Part shown: positions 15,879 through 24,748 of the stretch, one piece after another
Position numbering within the stretch: position 1 is the stretch's first letter
Layout of the letters: the number at the start of each line of letters is the position of its first letter
Origin: BTRG01 sp036986275
Lineage (GTDB): Bacteria > Pseudomonadota > Gammaproteobacteria > Acidiferrobacterales > SZUA-150
Direction of reading: 5' to 3'
NCBI GenBank assembly: GCA_036986275.1
Contig: BTRG01000001.1
Location: 1-64,000, forward strand
DNA length: 64,000 nt
Translations under genes and position numbers: made by a program
Notes under the pieces: generated by a model
Told to the model about the DNA's origin: nothing
The model's input: the letters and a program-made list of their open reading frames with translations, nothing else
Databases searched by the model: none

Positions 15879-16065
15879 CAATCAGTTCTGCTACCTCTTC
15901 CAGTGTCCAGAGATGGTCCGCGACGCCCGCTGCCATAGCCGGAGTAGTCTGTAAAGATTTGTGAACTCTCACAAAGTTGTAGTGTATGAAGTGCAGACTC
16001 GCGACATGTTGCGGGTTTTCGACATTCTTTGAGTAAGAGGTAATTCCAATGCGGGTTGGGACGCG
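15826..16065 (-). pseudogene. C-terminal remnant of a DDE transposase
   Basis: The minus strand is open from just after the TAG at 16066-16068 to the TAA at 15826-15828. It encodes about 79 residues without a start codon. The stretch SKNVEN followed by LHFIHYNFVRVHKSL, TTPAMAAGV and LWTLEEVAELID is the familiar C-terminus of a widespread DDE-type transposase (HYNF-R-HK-L-TPAMAAG). The N-terminal two thirds are missing, so it is a dead remnant. It is in the same frame as the HicA-like gene that ends directly before it. Confidence 0.75.
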
Positions 16066-16299
16066 CTATAGCCTGTTTTTGTTGGAGTCCTCGACCCATT
16101 TCTCAATTTGATCGACGATTCCTTGCAAATGCTCTCCAGCGCAATTCTCATATGAGATTGAGAATATATGTCCGGTTGGTGTTTTCCACATCGCGCTTGT
16201 AGGTGTGTGTTGTTCTATTTCTTTGCAGTGCAAATGCTCCAAGCGTTGGATTATCTGCCCTTTTTTGAGTATTTTTTTATCCCAGGGTGGTTTGTCCAT
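16066..16299 (-). CDS. small HicA-like protein, possible toxin
   Basis: A 77-residue protein with the outline of a small double-stranded-RNA-binding HicA-type toxin: helix GQIIQRLEHLHCKEI, strand SAMWKTPTGHIFSISY, then helix LQGIVDQIEKWV. The conserved catalytic histidine of HicA is not obvious; the GHIF histidine is the nearest candidate. It overlaps the end of the HicB-like gene by 23 bases, as toxin-antitoxin pairs often do. The assignment rests on shape and context, not on a firm motif. Confidence 0.5.
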   Translation of the reverse strand: MDKPPWDKKILKKGQIIQRLEHLHCKEIEQHTPTSAMWKTPTGHIFSISYENCAGEHLQGIVDQIEKWVEDSNKNRL

Positions 16300-16591
16300 G
16301 TGATACGTCTTTACCTACGCCGGCTCTAGAGTAAACTTCGAACGTATCACATATCTTATCCCCACCAAACCAACGGCTAATAATACTTTTTTGGCAGACC
16401 TCTTTTATTTCTACTACTAACCCGTCATTGTATTCGTACAGTTTTGCAATTGTAGGAACCACGTCCTTTAAAACTTGTTCTGGGTCTGCGCCCCATAACC
16501 ACAAACCGGGTAGATCTTTGCTAGAAATGTATAGCACTCCATCATTGTTTTTTCGTTCTAAGTGTATAGTGGCAATATGATTGTTGTGCAT
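16277..16591 (-). CDS. HicB/DUF1902-like protein, possible antitoxin
   Basis: A 104-residue protein whose first 65 residues follow the HicB/DUF1902 pattern: strand HIATIHLERKNNDGVLYI, the marker DLPGLWLWGADPEQVLKDV and a second strand LVVEIKE. The rest (about 40 residues) shows no recognisable DNA-binding domain. AGGAGG six bases before the ATG at 16591 decides the start. The downstream HicA-like gene overlaps it. The pair is flanked by transposase remnants, which fits a mobile toxin-antitoxin module. Confidence 0.6.
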   Translation of the reverse strand: MHNNHIATIHLERKNNDGVLYISSKDLPGLWLWGADPEQVLKDVVPTIAKLYEYNDGLVVEIKEVCQKSIISRWFGGDKICDTFEVYSRAGVGKDVSHGQTTLG

Positions 16592-16860
16592 TAGCAACCT
16601 CCTAGGTTAGGTGAAGATCACTTCTTTTATTGTTGATTTTATTATAGTTTATAATATCTATATGTAGTAGTTGCACGTAGTTTATATCACAAGATGTTGT
16701 TGTATTAATACACATGACAAATTTTATTTAGCAGCCGGCAACGGTTATTGTCAACCTTTAATAGTGTTTTTCCCACTTTTACGGTTAAAGCTGAGAAATT
16801 TAGCTACATTTTACCACCAGATTTCTTATATTTTGTAACCAATTAAATCTAATGTATTTA

Positions 16861-17178
16861 AATAAACAACCCCGCCGCAAGCGGACGGGGTATTGTTGCC
16901 ATTCCTTAGAACAGTGCCAATTGATAGTCACTATGGAGTTTCTGGTACGTTCCGCCTTGCCCCTTCACATAGTTACCTATCATCGTTTCATCTCCATGCT
17001 TTCCAACGGTGCTGGCGAAATACCCATCACTCCAAAACTCACCACCCCAAAGCATTTTCTTTACCTGTGGGCAACGGTGAAATATCTCTCGTGCTGTCAG
17101 GCTCTTTATCAGTGTTACAAGCTTCGTCACACTGTAGGACGGTACAGACTGAACTAAAAAATGGACGTGGCTTGAGCA
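16861..17178 (-). mobile_element. decapitated IS200/IS605-family transposase
   Basis: The minus strand encodes SSHVHFLVQSVPSYSVTKLV, then LIKSLTAREIF, LWGGEFWSDGYFASTVG and a C-terminus ending at 16906. This is the body of a Y1 (IS200/IS605 TnpA) transposase: the HVHFLV histidines, the F-W--GYF-S--G motif and the final helix. The start codon and roughly the first 45 residues are missing; in their place lies the broken methyltransferase. A GC hairpin at 16870-16890 looks like the subterminal hairpin of the element's right end. The element is inactive. Confidence 0.8.
16870..16890 (-). terminator. GC-rich hairpin at the IS200/IS605 end
   Basis: CCCCG and CCGC pair with GCGG and CGGGG around a two-base loop with one bulge. 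On the minus strand it is followed by TTGTTTATTT. It may be the IS right-end recognition hairpin and can also act as a terminator. Confidence 0.6.
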
Positions 17179-17606
17179 CGCGGTACATTTCTGACAAGGC
17201 CTTGTCCAGATCGTCATCCCCCCAGGTGTTCCAGCACCTGCTCACAGACCACGGTATCGAAGCTGGCATCGGCAAAATCCCAGGTTTTCGTAATATCCTG
17301 TTGCACCAGACTGGTGTAACCACTGTTTTCAGCCTGTTTGAGTTTTTCGGGCAACAGATCAAAATCGTAAAACTCGGCCAGTTTGTCTCTTGGCCCCTTG
17401 GGCAGGCGCCCACAGCCGGCATCGAGGACCTTGCTTTCGCCAGTGGGTAATACCATTGCCAGGGCGGTGCTTTGGTAGCGATAGCACGCCAGTCGCAGGC
17501 GATATTTGCGGTTTGAGGGTTCAACATCGTAAACCATTACGGTGGGCGTATCGGAACGGGACATAAGCAAACCGGGGCTATCTTTCGGGTCCGGGATAGT
17601 AGCCAT
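17172..17606 (-). pseudogene. frameshifted, truncated class I SAM methyltransferase
   Basis: The N-terminal part holds the SAM-binding motif KVLDAGCGR and FDTVVCEQVLEHL of a methyltransferase-11 type domain. The first frame ends at a TGA just after LEHLGG, where the minus strand has six G in a row (17218-17223 on the plus strand). Shifting one base restores DDDLDKALSEMYRVLKP, the expected continuation. Directly after that the sequence changes to IS200/IS605 transposase, so the C-terminus is lost. A sequencing error could explain the homopolymer shift but not the truncation. Confidence 0.75.
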
Positions 17607-17688
17607 TACGCCTGTGTTTTACAAAAAGCGCCATCCGTATCGGGCGCTGGGTTATAATGCTGTGACCTTTAACGGGGCTATCTGCTCC

Positions 17689-18684
17689 ATGCCTCACTCT
17701 GCTGACCTGCCTTTGAATACATCACGGTTATCTGGCCATTATCAGCCCTGTTTCGATCGCGCCTGGCTGCACCCGCGTTATTGGCCTACGTGGCTGGCTG
17801 CCGGGATTATGCGCCTGAGCGTGTATATTCCACGGGTGTTGATGGCAGGGATAGGTGTACTACTGGGAGATATTTACCGTCTGACTAATAACAAGCGGCT
17901 GCAGATAGTACAAACAAACATCGCCCTGGCGTTTCCGGAATGTTCTCCCGCACAGCGGGCCAGACTGGCGCGTGAACATTTTCGCGTATTGATGCAATGT
18001 ATGCTCGATGTACCCATTTTGTGGTGGGCGCGCCCTGGCTACCTGGACCGTTATGTGCGTATAAAAGGGTTGGAGGAATATCGGCGGCAATATGAAGCTG
18101 GAAAGAACATCGTTTTGCTCAGCGGGCACTTCGTCGGTCTGGAAATGGGTGGGTCCATCATTACACGGCACTTCCCGAATATTGGTTTGATCAAGCCGTT
18201 GCGCAATCCGGTTATCGATTGGTTGATCGCCCGCGGGCGTTCCCGTTTTGGGGCCCAATTGTTTTTACGAGACAAGGGCATGCGTTCCATTGTTAAGGCC
18301 ATCAAGTCTGGCTATGGATTTTATTATTTGCCGGATGAAGACCATGGGCACGAAAAGTCAGTGTTTGTGCCCTTGTTGGGAACAGACGTCGCCATGATTA
18401 CCGGCGCCGCCAGGCTTATCGCAATATCGAATGCGGTGGCCATGCCGGCCTATGTACGGCGTCTACCCTGGGGTCGGGGCTATGAGCTGATCATCCACCC
18501 GCCGCTGGAGAATTTTCCGACGGGCAAGGACCAGGAAGACGCTTTCTGTATTTCTAAGGAACTGGAAAAAAGCATTCTCGATGTGCCGGCGCAATACATG
18601 TGGACATATCGCCTGTTTCACACCCGACCTGACAATGAAAAATCACCCTATGTCCGTGCCCGAGACCAACGTAGAAAGCGCTAA
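17689..18684 (+). CDS. lipid A biosynthesis acyltransferase-like, copy 1
   Basis: About 331 residues of the LpxL/LpxM (HtrB/MsbB) late acyltransferase family, which add secondary acyl chains to Kdo2-lipid IVA at the inner membrane. It has a membrane segment near the N-terminus and the catalytic H-x4-E in GHFVGLEMGG. Later motifs are YYLPDEDHG and the terminal FHTRPDNE. The ATG at 17689 gives a normal N-terminus; the frame is open further upstream. It is the first of three tandem paralogues. The next gene starts inside its 3' end. Confidence 0.9.
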   Translation: MPHSADLPLNTSRLSGHYQPCFDRAWLHPRYWPTWLAAGIMRLSVYIPRVLMAGIGVLLGDIYRLTNNKRLQIVQTNIALAFPECSPAQRARLAREHFRVLMQCMLDVPILWWARPGYLDRYVRIKGLEEYRRQYEAGKNIVLLSGHFVGLEMGGSIITRHFPNIGLIKPLRNPVIDWLIARGRSRFGAQLFLRDKGMRSIVKAIKSGYGFYYLPDEDHGHEKSVFVPLLGTDVAMITGAARLIAISNAVAMPAYVRRLPWGRGYELIIHPPLENFPTGKDQEDAFCISKELEKSILDVPAQYMWTYRLFHTRPDNEKSPYVRARDQRRKR

Positions 18685-19576
18685 TAAGGCCTATCGTCCC
18701 AATATCGTTGGCAGGGTCTGGTTGCGTGGTCTGTGCGTGTTGCCCGTGCCCCTGCTGGCATATGTGGGCCGCGGGTTGGGCTGGTTTTTCTATGTATTCG
18801 ACAGGCGCCGGCGACATATTGCTGAAGTTAATTTAAAGTTATGTTTTCCAGAGCTGCAGGCCTCAGGACATAGAAACCTTTTGCGGAATCATTTTTTGAC
18901 ATCGGGCCAGGCCTTACTCTGTACGCTTGGTATCATTTGGTATCGACCACGCCGGCGTCTGACAAAATGGGTGCGGCTCATAGATCGTGAGCATTACGAT
19001 AATGCGCTCAGGCAAAACAGGAACATCATTATTGTCGCGCCCCATTTCCTTGGTGTAGAACTGGCGTTTGCGCGTCTCTCCATGGAACAGGAAATTGCCG
19101 GTATGTATCGTCCGCCGCGTCATAATATTCTGCATTGGGCCCTGGATCATAAACGTCGTCAGTTCGGCGCCATTCCCATAGAAAATGATAGCTCGCTGAG
19201 AAAACTCATACGCATATTGCGTAACGGCATCCCTTTTTATTATGCCCCCGACCTTGACCAGGGCCGTGCGCCGCAACATGTGTATGCACCCTTTTTTGGG
19301 CATCCCGCGGCAACCGTGACAGCATTAAGCCGCTTAGCCAAAATGACCAATGCCGTTGTGATACCCTATGTGGCAAGACAGCTAGGTTCCAATAGGGGTT
19401 ATGAGGCCCGGTTTTACCCGCCTCTGGATAATTTCCCCGGAGTTGATATCCAGGCGGACGCCGAGCGTATGAATGGTCTGATTGAATCCTGGGTGCGCGA
19501 AAATCCAGAACAATACTTTTGGATACATCGCCGCTTCAAGACACGCCCGGGTAGTGAGAAGTCTCTATACAAATGA
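18635..19576 (+). CDS. lipid A biosynthesis acyltransferase-like, copy 2
   Basis: About 313 residues of the same family as its neighbours, with H-x4-E in PHFLGVELAF, then YYAPDLDQG and the C-terminal FKTRPGSEK. The start is uncertain: ATG at 18635 and at 18650 are both possible, neither with a good Shine-Dalgarno site, and translation may be coupled to copy 1, whose end it overlaps by about 50 bases. Identity to copies 1 and 3 is clearly partial, so this is an old duplication with probable division of labour, perhaps in acyl-chain choice or position. Confidence 0.88.
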   Translation: MKNHPMSVPETNVESANKAYRPNIVGRVWLRGLCVLPVPLLAYVGRGLGWFFYVFDRRRRHIAEVNLKLCFPELQASGHRNLLRNHFLTSGQALLCTLGIIWYRPRRRLTKWVRLIDREHYDNALRQNRNIIIVAPHFLGVELAFARLSMEQEIAGMYRPPRHNILHWALDHKRRQFGAIPIENDSSLRKLIRILRNGIPFYYAPDLDQGRAPQHVYAPFFGHPAATVTALSRLAKMTNAVVIPYVARQLGSNRGYEARFYPPLDNFPGVDIQADAERMNGLIESWVRENPEQYFWIHRRFKTRPGSEKSLYK

Positions 19577-20517
19577 ACCCTCCCGTTACTGAATCCAGCA
19601 AACTCTTCAGAGCCGCGTTCCTGGCTCCCAGGTATTGGCCAACCTGGGTGGGCATCGCCGTGTTGCGTTTAATCGTCTTGCTTCCCTTGCCAGTCATAGC
19701 CCTGCTGGGCAGCGCATTGGGCGCGATACTGTATTTTCTGTTCCCCACCCGGCGCCATATTGCGTTACGAAATATCGAGCGCTGCTTTCCTGAATGGAAT
19801 GTTGAGGCACAGCGGCGTTTAGTGAGAAAGAATTTTCGGGTAACAGGGCGTTCGGCGCTGGAGATCACATTGGCCTGGTGGAGTTCCTATGCACGCCTGC
19901 ACCGTTTGGTGCAGTGTCGTAATCGGCAATATTACGAACAAGCGGTTGCCGGAGACAAGCCGGTAATACTGTTGTTCGGGCATTTTGTCGCTGTGGAGAT
20001 GGCCGGTATGTATGTGTCCAGTGAACGCCCGGCGATCGATATTTATAAGGCTGCCCACAATAAGCTGATGGATGCCTTTATCACAAAAAGCCGTCTGCGC
20101 TTTGCCGGCGCCCGGGTGGTGGAAGTGCGCGAGGGGATCAAGGTCGTCGTACGCGCCGTCAAATCCGGCAAGACATTACTTTACCTGCCAGATCAGGACC
20201 CGGGTCGGCGACGCGGGATATTTGTACCTTTTATGGGCATACAGACGGCGACGTTTGATGCCTTGGGTAAGCTAACGCGGCTGACAAATGCCACCGTCGT
20301 TCCTTGTTTCATCAAGCAACTGCCCTGGGGGCGGGGCTATGAAATCATATTTAAACCCGCGCTAAAGGGGTTTCCCAGCGGAGATAATGTGGCCGACACC
20401 ACGACCATGAATGCGGCCATCGAAGAAGCCGTGAGAGAAATGCCGGATCAGTACTTCTGGGTGCACAAACGGTTTAAAACCCGGCCGGAAGGTGAAGAGG
20501 ATTTTTACGCCAGCTAG
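19573..20517 (+). CDS. lipid A biosynthesis acyltransferase-like, copy 3
   Basis: A 314-residue acyltransferase with H-x4-E in GHFVAVEMAG, then YLPDQDPGRRRGIFVPF and the C-terminal FKTRPEGEE. Its ATG overlaps the stop of copy 2 by four bases (ATGA), so the three genes are one operon. The first part (PRYWPTWVGIAVLRL) repeats the N-terminal pattern of copy 1 (PRYWPTWLAAGIMRL) more closely than copy 2 does. It ends five bases from the convergent trkH. Confidence 0.92.
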   Translation: MNPPVTESSKLFRAAFLAPRYWPTWVGIAVLRLIVLLPLPVIALLGSALGAILYFLFPTRRHIALRNIERCFPEWNVEAQRRLVRKNFRVTGRSALEITLAWWSSYARLHRLVQCRNRQYYEQAVAGDKPVILLFGHFVAVEMAGMYVSSERPAIDIYKAAHNKLMDAFITKSRLRFAGARVVEVREGIKVVVRAVKSGKTLLYLPDQDPGRRRGIFVPFMGIQTATFDALGKLTRLTNATVVPCFIKQLPWGRGYEIIFKPALKGFPSGDNVADTTTMNAAIEEAVREMPDQYFWVHKRFKTRPEGEEDFYAS

Positions 20518-20522
20518 CTTAT

Positions 20523-21974
20523 CTAACCCCTCCAGAACGCTGGCGTAAATAACACCAATAGGGTGAACAGCTCCAGTCGACCCAATAACATGGCGGCACT
20601 GAGCACCCACTTGCCGGTATCGGTGAGACCGGCGTAATCGGTACTGACACCTCCCAGGCCCGGGCCGAGGTTGTTGAGGCACGCCGCCACCGCTGAGAAA
20701 GCCGTAACCAGGTCATTACCTGTACTGACCATAATGAGCGACAGCGCCGCATAGCTGAAGACATATAAGGCAAAAAATCCCCAGACGGCACTAATGACGC
20801 GATCTTCCATAGGCTTACCACCAACTTTAATCGGGAACAAGGCATCGGGATGTATCAGACGCAGTATCTCGCGTCTGCCTTGTTTATAAAGTAATAACGC
20901 GCGTATCACTTTCATGCCTCCCGCGGTAGATCCAGCACAACCGCCTATAAAGCTGGCCGTAATCAGCAACACGGGAAGAAACAGGGGCCACCAGTAGAAG
21001 CCGCTGGTGGTGAAACCTGTGGTCGTCCCTATGGATACAGCCTGAAAGATCCCATGGTGCAAGGTCTCTTGCATGGTTTGATATGTGCCTTCGTTCCATA
21101 AGACTGTGATCACGATGACGCTAATAATCAGAAGTAGCGACAAATAGGTTTTGACTTCGGCATCTACAAAATAGGGGCTAAGATTGCGTTCGCGCCATGA
21201 GATAAAATGCAGCGCAAAATTTATGCCTGCGAGTATCATAAAGACTATGCCCACCATCTCAATTGTGACGTTATTAAAGTAGCCTATGTTTTGGTCATGA
21301 GTGGAGAATCCGCCGATGGCGATAGTAGAAAAACTGTGTCCTATCGCATCAAAGGGCGTCATGCCCGCAAGCCAGTAACTTAAGGCACAGGCTACAGTCA
21401 GACCGAGGTAGATATACCAGAGTGCTTTGGCCGTTTCTGTGATACGCGGCGTCAGTTTGTTGTCTTTCATCGGGCCGGGGGTCTCGGCGCGGTATAATTG
21501 CATACCGCCCACGCCCAGCATGGGCATGACTGCGACGGCAAGCACAACGATACCCATACCGCCCAGCCATTGTAATTGCTGGCGGTAGTAGCGGATGGAC
21601 TGGGGTAGCTCGTCAATGCCCGTTAATACGGTAGCACCTGTGGTCGTGAGCCCGGACATGGATTCAAAAAAGGCATCCGTGAAGGCCATGTGGGGATGTT
21701 CGGCAATAGCAAAAGGCAGAGAACCTACCAGAGCCAACAAGGTCCAGAACAGGGTAACAATGATAAAGCCTTCTCGTAAGCGGATATCTTGCTTTTTCAT
21801 GTAGACAGGCAAAAACAGAATCAGCCCGACAATAAAAGTAATACTGAATGCAGAAAGAAATGCCTTCAGGGCGCCGTCCCCATAACCATACGATACGATT
21901 ATGGGTGGCAGTAGCGTAGAACTAAACAGGATCAGCAGCAGGCCGGTAATACGTTGAATGACAATATACCGCAT
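20523..21974 (-). CDS. trkH: Trk potassium uptake protein TrkH
   Basis: A 483-residue integral membrane potassium translocation subunit of the SKT superfamily with the fourfold M1-P-M2 repeat. Filter-type loops are visible at TTTGATVLTG, GFSTHDQNIG and TTTGFTTSGF. It works with TrkA, whose gene ends three bases upstream. The frame begins MRYIVIQRITGLLLILFSS. It is the last gene of the minus-strand operon that begins with def. Confidence 0.96.
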   Translation of the reverse strand: MRYIVIQRITGLLLILFSSTLLPPIIVSYGYGDGALKAFLSAFSITFIVGLILFLPVYMKKQDIRLREGFIIVTLFWTLLALVGSLPFAIAEHPHMAFTDAFFESMSGLTTTGATVLTGIDELPQSIRYYRQQLQWLGGMGIVVLAVAVMPMLGVGGMQLYRAETPGPMKDNKLTPRITETAKALWYIYLGLTVACALSYWLAGMTPFDAIGHSFSTIAIGGFSTHDQNIGYFNNVTIEMVGIVFMILAGINFALHFISWRERNLSPYFVDAEVKTYLSLLLIISVIVITVLWNEGTYQTMQETLHHGIFQAVSIGTTTGFTTSGFYWWPLFLPVLLITASFIGGCAGSTAGGMKVIRALLLYKQGRREILRLIHPDALFPIKVGGKPMEDRVISAVWGFFALYVFSYAALSLIMVSTGNDLVTAFSAVAACLNNLGPGLGGVSTDYAGLTDTGKWVLSAAMLLGRLELFTLLVLFTPAFWRG

Positions 21975-21977
21975 GGT

Positions 21978-23357
21978 TTAGAAGAAGCTGTAGCTCACCT
22001 GGAACAGCTTTTCTACTTCGCTGATGCGGCGCTTATCGACAAGAAACAGAATGACGTGGTCGTCAGCTTCTATGACGGTGTCATGGTGGGTGATGATGAC
22101 TTTATTATTACGTACAATGGCGCCAATGGTGGTGCCTCGAGGAAGTTTAATGTCCTGAATGGCGCGACCAACGGCCCGTGATGTAGAGGAGTCACCGTGG
22201 GCAATAGCTTCTATGGCTTCCGCGGCCCCCCGGCGCAATGAATGCACTGCCACTACATCACCACGTCTGACATGGGCCAGCAAGCTGCCTATCGTGGCCT
22301 GTTGCGGTGAGACTGCAATGTCAATCTCGCCACTCGATTGCACAAGATCGACATAGGACGCGCGGTTGATTAATGACAATACCTTGCGTGCACCCATACG
22401 TTTGGCCAGCATACTGGAAAGCACATTGGCTTCATCATCATTTGTCAGGGCACAGAATATATCAGTGTCTTCTATACCTTCACGTGTCAGCAGGCCTTCA
22501 TCGGCAGCATCACCCGGCAAGACAACGGTCTTCTGTAATTCCTCGGCAAGGGATTGCGCCCGCTGGCGATTGTGATCAATAAGTTTTACAGAATACTTTT
22601 TGGATTCCAGTGACCTGGCAAGGCGACGACCAATATTGCCACCCCCTGCCAGGATGATGCGCTTAACAGGCTTGTCCAGTTTGCGCAGTTCACTCATAAC
22701 AGCACGAATATTCTTTCGCGCAGCAATAAAAAAGACCTCATCATCCACTTCGATGACGGTATCGCCCTCAGGCATGATTGCCCGGTCGCGGCGATAGATA
22801 GCCGCTACACGGGTATCAATACTGGGCAGGTGATTGCGTAGCTCACGCAGTTCGTGGCCTACGAGTGGCCCCCCATGATAGGCCTTGACCGCCACCAGCT
22901 GGACAAGACCACCGGCAAAATCCAGCACCTGTAATGCGCTGGGGTATTTGATCAGGCCCTCAATGTAATCCGTAACAATTTGTTCAGGACTGATAATGGC
23001 ATCTATGGGGATGGCACTTTCAGAAAAAATCTCAGGATGATTGAGGTAGCTCAGTGCGCGTATGCGTGCAATCTTGGTCGGTGTATGAAACAGGGTATAG
23101 GCGACCTGGCAGGCCGCCATATTCACTTCATCGGAATTCGTGACCGCAAGTATGATGTCGGCATCTTCAGCGCCGGCGGCATGGAGTATGTCGGGGTGTG
23201 ATGCATTCCCTTTTATAGTGCGCAGATCGAGCCTGTTTTGCAACTCCGTCAGGCGCTCCCCGTCCGTATCAACGATGGTGATGTCATTGGCTTCATGGAC
23301 CAGGTTTTCGGCAACCGAGGAGCCTACCTGGCCGGCACCGAGAATGATCATTTTCAT
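21978..23357 (-). CDS. trkA: Trk potassium uptake regulator TrkA
   Basis: A 459-residue cytoplasmic gating protein with two RCK (TrkA-N/TrkA-C) units. The first NAD-binding motif is [19 protein letters not shown], the second [22 protein letters not shown](H) and ATP binding to such rings gates TrkH. It overlaps ntrX by four bases (ATGA) and is followed directly by trkH, so potassium uptake is co-transcribed with the NtrYX two-component system. Confidence 0.97.
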   Translation of the reverse strand: MKMIILGAGQVGSSVAENLVHEANDITIVDTDGERLTELQNRLDLRTIKGNASHPDILHAAGAEDADIILAVTNSDEVNMAACQVAYTLFHTPTKIARIRALSYLNHPEIFSESAIPIDAIISPEQIVTDYIEGLIKYPSALQVLDFAGGLVQLVAVKAYHGGPLVGHELRELRNHLPSIDTRVAAIYRRDRAIMPEGDTVIEVDDEVFFIAARKNIRAVMSELRKLDKPVKRIILAGGGNIGRRLARSLESKKYSVKLIDHNRQRAQSLAEELQKTVVLPGDAADEGLLTREGIEDTDIFCALTNDDEANVLSSMLAKRMGARKVLSLINRASYVDLVQSSGEIDIAVSPQQATIGSLLAHVRRGDVVAVHSLRRGAAEAIEAIAHGDSSTSRAVGRAIQDIKLPRGTTIGAIVRNNKVIITHHDTVIEADDHVILFLVDKRRISEVEKLFQVSYSFF

Positions 23358-24748
23358 GGTTTTTTCTGACTATCTTTTTTTAATGCTTTGGGATTGATAT
23401 CGAGTTGTTTAAGTTTTCTGTACAAGTGCGTACGTTCCATACCCACTATTTCCGCCAGCTCACTGACATTGCCACCAGTCTCGATTAAATGGTGCTCAAG
23501 ATAGGCCTTTTCAAAGGCATCGCGCGCCTGCCGCAGGGGCAACTCATAAAGTGGAGCAGTGCCTTCGAGGGCTCCATGGGTCTGCGTCGAAACGCCCGCT
23601 TGCAGTGTTTGTGTAACTTCGTCAAGAGTCACTTCCTTGCCGCGGTTTACGACCAACAGGTGTTGAATAAAATTTTTCAGCTCCAGAATATTACCCGGCC
23701 AGTAATGATTTCGCATTAGGTTAACGATAGCTGTCGAAAACACGCGATAAGGCAGGCGCTTGTTTTCTGTAAACCAGTTGACATAGAGGTTTACCAGTTC
23801 TGGAATGTCTTCCCTATGTTCACGCAAGGCAGGAATATGCAGGTTGACCACGTCCAGACGATAATAAAGATCTTCACGAAAGCGACCGGAAGACAGGATG
23901 ACTTCTTTGTTCAGGCTGGTGGTAGCGATGATCCTGGCATTGGTATCAATGGCCTTATGTCCGCCTATACGCAGGAAACGGCCCTCTTCCAGCATGTGAA
24001 ATAATCGAGTCTGTGTCTCCTGATCAAGATCAGCTATTTCAGTTAGCAATAAGGTTCCACCACTGGACTGTTCCAGTATGCCTGGCATGATCTTGTTTTC
24101 GTGTTCACTGCCAAAGAGTTGTATTAAAATGGTTTCGGGCGAGGTGGCAGCGAGACTGATCTCTATAATAGGATGGTCACGGCGCTCGCTATGGTCGTGT
24201 ATGTAGCGGGCAGCGAGGGTCTTGCCTGTGCCCGGTTCACCGGTAATCAGCACACCCGCATCTGACTGGGCAATACCTTCCGCGGTTTGTCTGAGCTCGG
24301 TCATGAGCTTGCTCTTTCCGGTCAAGGGAGAGGCTTCGTTTATGCGGACAACTTGTGTGCGGGCGGGTGGTCTGGGTTGCACCGATTGCAGTGCATGTTC
24401 TACCGTGAGAAGAAGTTTGCCCATGGAAACCGGTTTCTCTATGAAATCAAAGGCCCCTAGTCGTGTGGCCTCAACCGCGGTTTCTACATTACCGTGTCCG
24501 GACATCATAACAACAGGTGCAGAAACATTTTGGTCCTCTGACCATTCCTTCAGTAAAGTGATGCCATCAGTATCAGGCATCCAGATATCGAGTAACACCA
24601 GGTCCGGCGGGTGTTCGGAATAACAGCTTTTGGCAACTGCGGCGTTTTCGGCCGTGACCACGCTGTAGTTTTCATCTTCCAGGATTTCCTTGATCAGTCG
24701 TCTGATATCGGGTTCGTCATCAACGACCAGTATATCGGCACGGCTCAC
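23354..24748 (-). CDS. ntrX: NtrX-like response regulator with degenerate AAA+ domain
   Basis: A 464-residue regulator: receiver (residues 1-120, phosphoacceptor in VLLDIWMPD), AAA+ domain (about 145-375) and a Fis-type helix-turn-helix ending [14 protein letters not shown]. Walker A is normal (GEPGTGKT). Two features that normally make a sigma-54 activator are missing: the GAFTGA loop is replaced after LFGSEHEN, and the Walker B acidic pair reads LLLTEIAD instead of LFLDEI. It may therefore regulate without activating sigma-54. It starts with GTG, overlapping ntrY by four bases. Confidence 0.92.
   Translation of the reverse strand: MSRADILVVDDEPDIRRLIKEILEDENYSVVTAENAAVAKSCYSEHPPDLVLLDIWMPDTDGITLLKEWSEDQNVSAPVVMMSGHGNVETAVEATRLGAFDFIEKPVSMGKLLLTVEHALQSVQPRPPARTQVVRINEASPLTGKSKLMTELRQTAEGIAQSDAGVLITGEPGTGKTLAARYIHDHSERRDHPIIEISLAATSPETILIQLFGSEHENKIMPGILEQSSGGTLLLTEIADLDQETQTRLFHMLEEGRFLRIGGHKAIDTNARIIATTSLNKEVILSSGRFREDLYYRLDVVNLHIPALREHREDIPELVNLYVNWFTENKRLPYRVFSTAIVNLMRNHYWPGNILELKNFIQHLLVVNRGKEVTLDEVTQTLQAGVSTQTHGALEGTAPLYELPLRQARDAFEKAYLEHHLIETGGNVSELAEIVGMERTHLYRKLKQLDINPKALKKDSQKKP

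Noticed and set aside
15878..16151. Two minus-strand frames of 60-73 residues
   Set aside because: They are in the wrong frames of the transposase remnant; the correct frame lacks a start codon.
16852..17450. Plus-strand frames of 101 and 185 residues
   Set aside because: They run opposite the IS200/IS605 transposase and the methyltransferase remnant and show no protein features.
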